Part shown: in pieces, positions 1-5,600 of the stretch
Layout of the letters: every line of letters starts with the position of its first letter
How positions within the stretch are numbered: the stretch's first letter is position 1
Origin: IH12 sp041987265
GTDB taxonomy: Bacteria; Pseudomonadota; Alphaproteobacteria; Caulobacterales; Hyphomonadaceae
Direction of reading: 5' to 3'
DNA length: 14,481 nt
Assembly: GCA_041987265.1 (NCBI GenBank)
Contig: JBHIWT010000079.1
Span: forward strand, 1 to 14,481
Position numbers and translations under genes: made by a program
Notes under the pieces: generated by a model
The model's database searches: none
Told to the model about the DNA's origin: nothing
Seen by the model: the letters and a program-made list of their open reading frames with translations, nothing else

Positions 1-1506
1 GGCAAGGCCACCGCCTCAGCCACGATATCCGGCGCGCTTGAGGACATCCGATTCGAAAAAGTCGTGCTGAATCATGAGAGCAACCTGCTCGATCTGGCGT
101 ATAGCGGCGCCGCGCGACTGACGGACGAAATCACGTTCGACGGGCGGCTGGAAATGAGCGCGCCGGACCTTCGCAGCCTGGCGTCGGCGGCAGGCGCCAA
201 ACTGCCCGCTGGCGACGTCTACAAATCGTTCTCGCTGGCGGGCGATACGTCTGGCAGCGCGACTGACGTCCTTCTTCGGAACGCCGTCGTCCAATTCGAC
301 CAGATCCGTGGCACTGGCCAAGCGGCGCTCGCGTTCGCCGGAAAACCGCAACTGAGCGGCGCACTGAACACCGGACCGATCGACATCACCCCCTACGCCT
401 CGGCATCGGGCGCGCCAAAGTCTGAAACTGCGACCAGCCAAGGCTGGGGATCAGCGCCAATCGACCTGACGCCGCTGAACCTGGCCGACGCCAATATCAC
501 GCTCAATGCCGACAGCCTGAAATACAGGCGGTTTGATTTCGGTCCGTCCAAGGTGCGCGTAAACCTCACAGACGGCCTTCTCAGCGCCAACGTCGATCAG
601 ACGACTCTGTTCGGCGGCGTTGGCGGATTGGAACTGGTCGCCGACGGCTCCAAAGCTGTTCCCGTCGTTGCGATGAAAGCGAACATCGACGGTCTCGCCG
701 TCAAACCCCTTCTGCAGGCGGCCGCCAATTTCGGGCTGATGGAAGGCACCGGAGATCTCACCATCGATGTCACCGGCACGGGCGCAAACCTGTCGTCCTT
801 CATGTCCTCGTTACAGGGTCAGGGCGGCATCGCATTTGATCAGGGAACGCTCAATGGGATCGATCTCACCGCACTTGCGGAATCCGCCAAGACCGCCCTT
901 TCCTCCCGCTCGGTGCCGGTCGCCGCATTCGGACAAAATGCGCGCACTGCCTTCCGAAATCTCAATGCCAACTTCTCTATGCAGGACGGGGTCGCAGCGA
1001 TCGCCAACCTCAAGCTCCAGTCAGGCGAAGTCGCGGTCTCCGGCGGCGGCTCGCTGGATATCGGCAATCAGGCGCTCAGCTTCACGCTCTTTCCGCAATT
1101 CGCAAACGCCACTTCTGGCGTGAACGGCTACGGCCTGCCGGTTCTGTTCGAAGGCGACTGGAATGGCGTCCGCGCCTCACTGGACTTCGACTGGCTCGTG
1201 CAGCGCGCCACGGCTGACGCCAGAACGCGGGTTCAGGACGAGATTCAAAGAGAGCTTCGTGAGTCGCTGGGAGACGACTTCTCGCGGCTACTCGGTGTCC
1301 GGCAGTCAGGCCAGACTGCACCGGCACCTGCCCCCGCGAACAGTACATCGCCAGACCCCGCTCCAACGTCCAACGCGCAGCCAACCGAGGAAGAACCAGC
1401 CACAGAACAACCGGCCCAGCCAGAAGCCCCAGCCTCACCAGAGGACCTGTTGCGCCGCGAGGCCGGCCGCGCGCTAGGCGACCTGCTTCGCGGCGACAGG
1501 AACTAG
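1..1506 (+). CDS. AsmA family protein, C-terminal part (5' end outside window)
   Basis: The reading frame is open from the first base to the TAG at 1504-1506, giving 501 residues. The true start, and any N-terminal membrane anchor, lie to the left; the GTG at 64 is only an internal codon. The protein consists of repeating short beta-strand segments rich in Gly, Ala, Asn and Asp, as in the AsmA/TamB-like envelope proteins thought to act in outer-membrane lipid or protein assembly. The stretch at about residues 277-300 (GGIAFDQGTLNGIDLTALAE) is typical of the AsmA C-terminal domain. From about residue 437 to 480 there is a Pro/Ala/Gln/Glu/Thr-rich linker, followed by a short charged amphipathic helix (EDLLRREAGRALGDLLRG). 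The family call is by pattern and the exact cellular role is unknown. The gene converges with the minus-strand unit at 1503-2554, and the two stop codons share the palindrome CTAG. Confidence 0.8.
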   Translation, partial: GKATASATISGALEDIRFEKVVLNHESNLLDLAYSGAARLTDEITFDGRLEMSAPDLRSLASAAGAKLPAGDVYKSFSLAGDTSGSATDVLLRNAVVQFDQIRGTGQAALAFAGKPQLSGALNTGPIDITPYASASGAPKSETATSQGWGSAPIDLTPLNLADANITLNADSLKYRRFDFGPSKVRVNLTDGLLSANVDQTTLFGGVGGLELVADGSKAVPVVAMKANIDGLAVKPLLQAAANFGLMEGTGDLTIDVTGTGANLSSFMSSLQGQGGIAFDQGTLNGIDLTALAESAKTALSSRSVPVAAFGQNARTAFRNLNANFSMQDGVAAIANLKLQSGEVAVSGGGSLDIGNQALSFTLFPQFANATSGVNGYGLPVLFEGDWNGVRASLDFDWLVQRATADARTRVQDEIQRELRESLGDDFSRLLGVRQSGQTAPAPAPANSTSPDPAPTSNAQPTEEEPATEQPAQPEAPASPEDLLRREAGRALGDLLRGDRN

Positions 1507-1856
1507 GCGCCGTCGCCAGCGTCCGACGCATCAGCGGCTGCAATCGCGATCCGCGCGCTGGTGGTTTCCATCTCCGACCTCAGCGACTCCCACTCAAGGT
1601 TACTCGGCGCTCGCCCCTCTGCCTTGATCATTTCAACCTTGCTGAGCAGATCGTCGATCTGATTTGCGATCGAGGCGTAGGTATCAGCCGATTGCTCGGT
1701 CACAGCGATGGCGAGCCTGGTCAGCTCAACAACGCGCCGAGCTGCACGTGCGGCAGACGACTCAGGATCGATTGAATTCGCGAGCAACTCCACGACACTC
1801 ATGAGAAACGTCACCTGCCCGCGCACGCGACGGTAGCTCTCTGCATCGATACTCAT
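1503..1856 (-). CDS. Hypothetical helical protein, third gene of small operon
   Basis: This encodes 117 aa of unknown function. It starts with ATG at 1856-1854, which overlaps the TGA of the upstream lipoprotein gene (ATGA at 1856-1853), so translation is probably coupled. There is no signal peptide or clear membrane segment. Composition is Ala/Glu/Ser-rich with no Cys, and long stretches look alpha-helical (VVELLANSIDPESSAARAAR and SEMETTSARIAIAAADASDA), so a helical bundle or coiled coil is plausible. Its TAG stop overlaps the stop of the convergent AsmA gene by 4 bp and no terminator is visible between them. I do not recognise the family. Its constant neighbours here, a lipoprotein and a two-helix membrane protein, suggest a shared envelope-related job, but that is inference. 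Confidence 0.7.
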   Translation of the reverse strand: MSIDAESYRRVRGQVTFLMSVVELLANSIDPESSAARAARRVVELTRLAIAVTEQSADTYASIANQIDDLLSKVEMIKAEGRAPSNLEWESLRSEMETTSARIAIAAADASDAGDGA

Positions 1857-2317
1857 TCAACGCCTCCCTGGGTTTGCACGCCAGCGCCGGTTACGGTCTC
1901 GACGAAATCGCGTGTCGCTGCGTTCGCTCGGGGCAGGAGGCTCTCGATCTCCGCACCCAGAACGGCACGCTCAGCATCGCCAGCCCGGCCAATCGATTTC
2001 AGCGCGCCATAGGCCTCCGCCAACAGCGTAAGCTCGATGATCAACGGCGTGCCGATCCGGTCGGCGCGCGCGATCTCGGCCTTCATGTGGGACGGCGTTT
2101 GCTCAAGCTCCACAAGCCTCAGCGCCTCCGCCTGAACCGCGCGCCATGCGCCCGCGCCGGCAAAGGCGAGAACATCGAGGTCCGCTCCCTGCAGAACGCT
2201 GAAGTCGGGCGTCGCAACTTCGCGCCCGGATACGGCGCCGGCCGCATCATTCAGGCTTGCGCACGCCCCTAGTGGCGCAGCCGCCATCGCGGCGGCCACG
2301 AGCAGATGTCTAATCAT
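1853..2317 (-). CDS. Putative lipoprotein of unknown function, second gene of small operon
   Basis: This encodes 154 aa. The N-terminus has Arg3/His4, a hydrophobic Ala/Leu/Val stretch, then Leu-Gly-Ala-Cys at residues 16-19. This is a good lipobox, so signal peptidase II processing and lipidation at Cys19 are expected. The mature part is Ala/Glu-rich and probably all-helical, with no catalytic motif that I recognise. The start is well supported: AGGAGA at 2328-2323 lies five bases before ATG 2317-2315 and overlaps the TAG stop of the preceding gene, while the 3' end overlaps the next start (ATGA). An outer-membrane or inner-membrane lipoprotein is likely. Residue 20 is Ala rather than Asp, so an inner-membrane retention signal is not seen. 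Confidence 0.72.
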   Translation of the reverse strand: MIRHLLVAAAMAAAPLGACASLNDAAGAVSGREVATPDFSVLQGADLDVLAFAGAGAWRAVQAEALRLVELEQTPSHMKAEIARADRIGTPLIIELTLLAEAYGALKSIGRAGDAERAVLGAEIESLLPRANAATRDFVETVTGAGVQTQGGVE

Positions 2318-2326
2318 CCGTCTCTC

Positions 2327-2554
2327 CTAGTTATTGGAAATGATTGAAGTGATGGGGCCTTTGGCCACCACGCGCCCGTAGGCGCCGCCGCCGATCCCAA
2401 CCAGGATCCCGGCGACAAGCGTCGCAACCAGGCTCCAGTCCGTGTCGAGCTTTGCGATTTCCTGCCAGACGGCCACCGCAAGCGTGAGCCCGCCGGCCGT
2501 CAGAAACCGCAGCGAGGTGGAAAGAATCGCCGGCTTGGATATGCCGATCGCCAT
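2327..2554 (-). CDS. Small two-helix membrane protein (holin-like topology), first gene of small operon
   Basis: This encodes 75 aa. The start is supported by GGAG seven bases before ATG 2554-2552. Two hydrophobic segments are visible, at about residues 17-34 (FLTAGGLTLAVAVWQEIA) and about 40-63 (WSLVATLVAGILVGIGGGAY). They are separated by a short acidic turn (KLDTD). The second helix is Gly-rich (GIGGGAYG), suggesting tight helix packing. Size and topology resemble small phage holins or other two-helix inner-membrane peptides, but I cannot place it in a family. Nine bases separate its stop from the lipoprotein start, so the three genes 2554-1503 form one transcription unit. No phage structural genes or endolysin are present in this window. 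Confidence 0.65.
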   Translation of the reverse strand: MAIGISKPAILSTSLRFLTAGGLTLAVAVWQEIAKLDTDWSLVATLVAGILVGIGGGAYGRVVAKGPITSIISNN

Positions 2555-2655
2555 ATCGTGTCTCCATATAGCGCTCGCGGGATTGCAAGCGACAACTGGA
2601 GAGTGCGCCCGCGTCGACGCTGTTGGATTGAATGCTGTTTATCCCCGCCCGCCGC

Positions 2656-2684
2656 TTGCCCCCACGGCGACATCAGCGTAATAA
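2656..2684 (+). promoter_or_regulatory. Candidate sigma-70-type promoter for tRNA-His
   Basis: TTGCCC at 2656-2661 and TAATAA at 2679-2684 are separated by 17 bases, which is ideal spacing for a housekeeping promoter. The predicted transcription start, around 2691, lies about 30 bases before the tRNA 5' end. This leaves a short leader for RNase P to remove. The call rests on motif similarity only. Confidence 0.4.
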
Positions 2685-2720
2685 CCCGCCTTCGCCTGCA
2701 GGGTCCGCCCGCAGCAGACT

Positions 2721-2797
2721 GCCGCCTTAGCTCAGTTGGTTAGAGCGCTGGTTTGTGGAACCAGAGGTCCTCAGTTCGAGCCTGAGAGGCGGTACCA
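2721..2797 (+). tRNA. tRNA-His (anticodon GTG), alphaproteobacterial type without encoded G-1
   Basis: A full cloverleaf folds by hand. The acceptor stem pairs 2721-2727 with 2787-2793. The anticodon stem is 2748-2752 with 2760-2764, and its loop 2753-2759 carries GTG at 2755-2757. The variable loop is 2765-2769. The T stem is 2770-2774 with 2782-2786, with loop TTCGAGC. CCA is encoded at 2795-2797. Canonical tRNA-His has an extra G-1 paired with C73. Here the base before position 1 is T (2720), the first pair is G1-U72 and the discriminator is A73 (2794). Loss of G-1, with U72 and A73 serving as HisRS identity bases, is established for Caulobacter crescentus and a subgroup of alphaproteobacteria. 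The gene stands alone, upstream of a strong terminator. Confidence 0.95.
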
Positions 2798-2902
2798 TCT
2801 GGCTGATGGCTCCAAACAATCTTCGCACAGACCGCTCAATGGCGATTTCGCCAGCCAGCCCGCGACTCTACGTCCGGAACCTGAATTGCCGTGCGATCAA
2901 AT

Positions 2903-2945
2903 AAAAAGGCCGCCAGCGCCCAATCAGGTGCTGGCGGCCTTTTTT
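2903..2945. terminator. Bidirectional rho-independent terminator
   Basis: A perfect 10-bp GC-rich stem pairs GGCCGCCAGC (2908-2917) with GCTGGCGGCC (2930-2939) around a 12-base loop. It is flanked by AAAAA (2903-2907) on the left and TTTTTT (2940-2945) on the right, so it can act in both directions. On the plus strand it would end the tRNA-His transcript. On the minus strand it would end the S9 peptidase transcript, whose stop codon is at 2965-2967. Confidence 0.9.
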
Positions 2946-2964
2946 CATTACAGTTTGTCGAGAC

Positions 2965-4995
2965 CTAGAGCTTGCAGTCGTTCTTGAGGAAGCTCTCGAT
3001 CGCGCCGAGCGAATCCCGGTGGTTGTCGGGTGTCCACTTGTCCAGCTGGTGGCCCATATCCTTGAGCACCAGCAATTCCGCCTTACCGGTCGATTTCACA
3101 TCGTTGTAGAAATCCGTGGCGTGGAAGAGCGGAACCCGCACGTCGTGCTCACCATGATAAATGAGGATCGGCATGTGGAACTTGTCCATGTTCCGCGAGG
3201 GGTCCATGCCGGTCACGGTAACGCCCTGATAGGCGCGCTGCAGGCGGTTTTCACTCCAGTTGTTACCGATGCGGGTCAGGTTTGCGACGCCGGCGCCGGC
3301 GATCGCGCACTTGAACGGACCATCCGGACGAACCGCGGCCGCGAACGCTGCGAAGCCGCCATATGAATATCCGAAGATGGCGATGCGGCCTTCAGCGGCA
3401 TAACCCTGGTCGATCATCCACTGCGCGCCGTCATCCTTGTCGTCCTGCATCTTCTGGCCCCACTCCTTGTCGCCAGCGACCCACAAGGAATGGCCCCAAC
3501 CCTGGCTTCCGCGATACTGCGGCTGCAACACCGCGTAGCCGCGCGTCGCAAGGAATTGGGTCCAGCCGGATTGGTCCCAGCCAAGGGAGTCGCGCGCCCA
3601 CGGCCCGCCGTGCGGATGAACGATCGCCGGCGGCGCCGGGTCACCCTTCTTGAACCCGGGCGGCAGGGTCAGGAACGCGGGAATCTTCATGCCATCGCGC
3701 GCCGTGTAATAGACCAGCTCCCGCTCCCCCATGTCTTCCGGGTTGATCCAGGGCCGTTCGTTCCCGATGCCGACCACTTTCGACTGGTCGAGCAACAGGA
3801 AATAGCTCGGCGGATGCTGCGGGCTCTCTGTAGAAAAGAGGATCTTCGAACGATCGCCAGTCCACTCGCGCAGATTGACCATCTGTCCCTCGAACGCCTG
3901 CTCCAGACCCTGCTGGATCGAACGCATTCCGGGATCGATCCAGTAGTCGGTCAATTCAGCGCCATTGTAGGAGAAGCCCAGGATCTCGCCGAAGTCCGAC
4001 TCATGACGTCCAAGGATAACGCCGGCCGCATCGAAATCCGGGTGGGCGAACAACACTTCGTCGTCGAACTTGTCGGTACGGGCGTCGTAAAGATAGATCG
4101 CAACCTTGTCCGAGAACTTGTCGGTCGCCACGAAGTACTTGCCGGTCGCCTCGTCAAACCCGATCACGGATACGGTATTCCGTGTCTCCGTGTTCGTGCG
4201 TAGAGGCTCCTCGACTTCGAACCGGCCGGACGCCTCATCGAGTATGAGGACATCAAACGTGTACTTGCCGCCGCCGAGCGCGTTGGTGCTCTGCTTTGTG
4301 CGGACCTTGCCGTCGCGAGGATCGATAAAGTCGATCGATTCAACCGAATTGTCCCGGTACAGCGCCGTCGAACGCCCGGTGCGCAGGTTCACTTTCGAAA
4401 AGCGCGTCTGAAAATCGTCCGTCTCAACACGGGCGACGATGATGTTCTCCGGATCAAGCGGCAGATCGATAAAAGATGGCGGAGCGCCGAGTTCAAGGCA
4501 CCGCAAAGTCAGATCACTGACACCGACCACATTTCCGCGGGCGTTGAGATCGTCCAGGTCGGCGACGTCGGAATCGGTCAGGAACGTCTTGTACGCCCAG
4601 GTCTTTGTCGCGCCGGTCGTCCGGCCTTCGCCGCAGCCGTTGAGATTGAAGGTACCAGGCTGGTTCGCAACCGCGATCACCTTGCCGGCTTTCAACGCAT
4701 TCCCGACTTGAAAGGTCATGCGACCATCGGACGGCGTGATGTGGCTGGGCAACAAGGGTTTTGAAGGATCGATCGAGGACAGGTCCCATGACGCAAGCGC
4801 CGGCGCCTCTGGATCGTTGGGGTTTGCGACGATCCCTGCGAGGAAATCCCCTTCGGCCGACATCGTGACTCGCGCTACGGCGGGCGCCTTCGCGAAGTCT
4901 TCGGCCTTGAGTTCCTCGGCATAGGACGCGCCGACGGCCACGCCGCCCATCAATCCGGCAGCAAGCACAGCACGCAATGACATCTGTTTGAGCAT
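2965..4995 (-). CDS. Secreted S9 family serine peptidase (prolyl oligopeptidase / acylaminoacyl-peptidase type)
   Basis: This encodes 676 aa from the ATG at 4995-4993. The frame also extends to a TTG at 5010, but that has no ribosome site, and the ATG gives a normal signal peptide (Leu/Ala-rich core, cleavage after ASYA at about residue 29). The protein is therefore predicted to be periplasmic or exported. Residues from about 40 to 420 form strand-rich segments consistent with the seven-blade propeller that gates S9 peptidases. The C-terminal alpha/beta-hydrolase domain shows the catalytic triad: Ser544 in GYSYGGFAAF, Asp618 in YHGEHDVRVP and His649 in KDMGHQLD. The HPHGGPWARD segment is typical of the oxyanion region. 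It should cleave short peptides; the exact specificity (dipeptidyl, acylaminoacyl or prolyl) cannot be read from sequence. It is divergent from the TonB-dependent receptor, suggesting joint use of peptides. It ends at the bidirectional terminator. Confidence 0.9.
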   Translation of the reverse strand: MLKQMSLRAVLAAGLMGGVAVGASYAEELKAEDFAKAPAVARVTMSAEGDFLAGIVANPNDPEAPALASWDLSSIDPSKPLLPSHITPSDGRMTFQVGNALKAGKVIAVANQPGTFNLNGCGEGRTTGATKTWAYKTFLTDSDVADLDDLNARGNVVGVSDLTLRCLELGAPPSFIDLPLDPENIIVARVETDDFQTRFSKVNLRTGRSTALYRDNSVESIDFIDPRDGKVRTKQSTNALGGGKYTFDVLILDEASGRFEVEEPLRTNTETRNTVSVIGFDEATGKYFVATDKFSDKVAIYLYDARTDKFDDEVLFAHPDFDAAGVILGRHESDFGEILGFSYNGAELTDYWIDPGMRSIQQGLEQAFEGQMVNLREWTGDRSKILFSTESPQHPPSYFLLLDQSKVVGIGNERPWINPEDMGERELVYYTARDGMKIPAFLTLPPGFKKGDPAPPAIVHPHGGPWARDSLGWDQSGWTQFLATRGYAVLQPQYRGSQGWGHSLWVAGDKEWGQKMQDDKDDGAQWMIDQGYAAEGRIAIFGYSYGGFAAFAAAVRPDGPFKCAIAGAGVANLTRIGNNWSENRLQRAYQGVTVTGMDPSRNMDKFHMPILIYHGEHDVRVPLFHATDFYNDVKSTGKAELLVLKDMGHQLDKWTPDNHRDSLGAIESFLKNDCKL

Positions 4996-5217
4996 TCTGG
5001 TTGTTCTCAACTAAATTGTTAGGTATATCTATAGCCCGAGCAAATTGGAAATTGCCGGGGACGATACGACTTCTGCAAGCCCATATACGCAGCTGAAAAC
5101 ACCGACCGCCACCCCCGCGCATATCTTGAGCAATGCGACAATTTTCCACGAAACTCGCTTATGGATTTGATTTTTATATAAAATTTCTGTCGCCGCCTCA
5201 ACCAGACTAGCTCGCAG

Positions 5218-5254
5218 CCAAAAACCCAACAATAACGATATAATTAGTTTTTGG
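5218..5254. repeat. 8-bp inverted repeat with downstream T-run
   Basis: CCAAAAAC (5218-5225) is the exact inverted copy of GTTTTTGG (5247-5254), with 21 bases between. The right arm is followed by AATTTTTT (5255-5262). It could be an operator or a weak hairpin. The arms are AT-rich, so it is a poor terminator candidate, and no transcript is known to end here. Confidence 0.35.
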
Positions 5255-5295
5255 AATTTTTTGCCCCTGAGCGCCTATTCTAAGCGGTACCTGAT

Positions 5296-5345
5296 TATTC
5301 AGAAATATTAAAAGCCGAGCAATTGCGTAAGATATTATCTGAATA
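5296..5345. repeat. Widely spaced inverted repeat, candidate operator pair
   Basis: TATTCAGA (5296-5303) is the exact inverted copy of TCTGAATA (5338-5345). The arm centres are 42 bp apart, about four helical turns, so the two sites would face the same side of the helix. Both are followed inwards by similar AT-rich bases (AATATT and TAATATC, reading inward). It sits in the middle of the divergent regulatory region. Binding by a regulator is inference. Confidence 0.3.
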
Positions 5346-5382
5346 GTCCGATAATTGGCAAACAATGTTCCCTTCCGCTGGG

Positions 5383-5394
5383 TTAGTGAACTAA
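5383..5394. repeat. 12-bp palindrome TTAGTGAACTAA, candidate operator
   Basis: The arms TTAGT and ACTAA are exact inverses around GA. It lies just upstream of the weak -10-like element at 5408-5415 of the TonB receptor, a position where a bound regulator could block or activate. Its right half is part of the AACTAA motif that also occurs beside the peptidase start. Confidence 0.3.
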
Positions 5395-5600
5395 TTTTGC
5401 AACACTTGCTACTTTATTGACCGTTTGGACCGCCAGGCTGTCCCGAAGCGTTGACGCGCACGCCGATGTGATGGCCGATGACATTTAGGTGTCGCAATTG
5501 TGGCGATCCGCGGGCGCAGCCAGCAACGGCAGCCTCCGCAGATCGCATCTCCACATTGGGCGGCGTCGAAACATTTTGGGTTCAGAGGATTCACATCTCC

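Larger units (their letters stand above)
4996..5600. promoter_or_regulatory. Divergent intergenic regulatory region between S9 peptidase and TonB receptor
   Basis: About 600 bp separate the two divergent genes. The core, 5161-5400, has 91 G/C of 240 bases by hand count (38%), far below the flanking genes. A possible minus-strand -10 for the peptidase is GCTATAGA at 5035-5028, 26 or so bases from the ATG with allowance for the start site. A weak plus-strand -10-like element for the receptor is GCTACTTT at 5408-5415, which would leave a leader of about 180 bases. The motif AACTAAATT (5009-5017) near the peptidase recurs as AACTAATTT (5389-5397) near the receptor. Several inverted repeats lie between and are listed separately. 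No convincing gene was found here; a 67-codon frame at 5029-5232 (minus) has one hydrophobic stretch but weak coding character. Confidence 0.5.

Noticed and set aside
2565..2572. GCTATATG on the minus strand as -10 of the three-gene unit
   Set aside because: It resembles the -10 type, but the predicted start site would fall after the GGAG ribosome site of the first gene, and the best -35 match is 19 bases away.
1503..2797. Prophage or integrated island next to tRNA-His
   Set aside because: The tRNA could be an attachment site and the trio is holin-like, but there is no integrase, no repeated tRNA 3' end in the window, and the trio lies on the 5' side of the tRNA.
2721..2987. Short protein frames running through tRNA-His and the terminator
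   Set aside because: They cross a clear tRNA cloverleaf and terminator hairpin and have no coding features.
3490..4203. Plus-strand frame of 237 codons opposite the S9 peptidase
   Set aside because: It lies wholly within a gene with a clear catalytic triad and conserved motifs on the other strand, and has no recognisable protein features.
4996..5010. TTG start at 5010 for the S9 peptidase
   Set aside because: No ribosome site precedes it, and the ATG at 4995 gives a complete normal signal peptide.
5478..5600. N-terminal extension of the TonB receptor from ATG 5478 (41 extra residues)
   Set aside because: The extension is Arg/Cys-containing and would bury the signal peptide that begins at ATG 5601. 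ATG 5601 also has a GAGGA ribosome site upstream.
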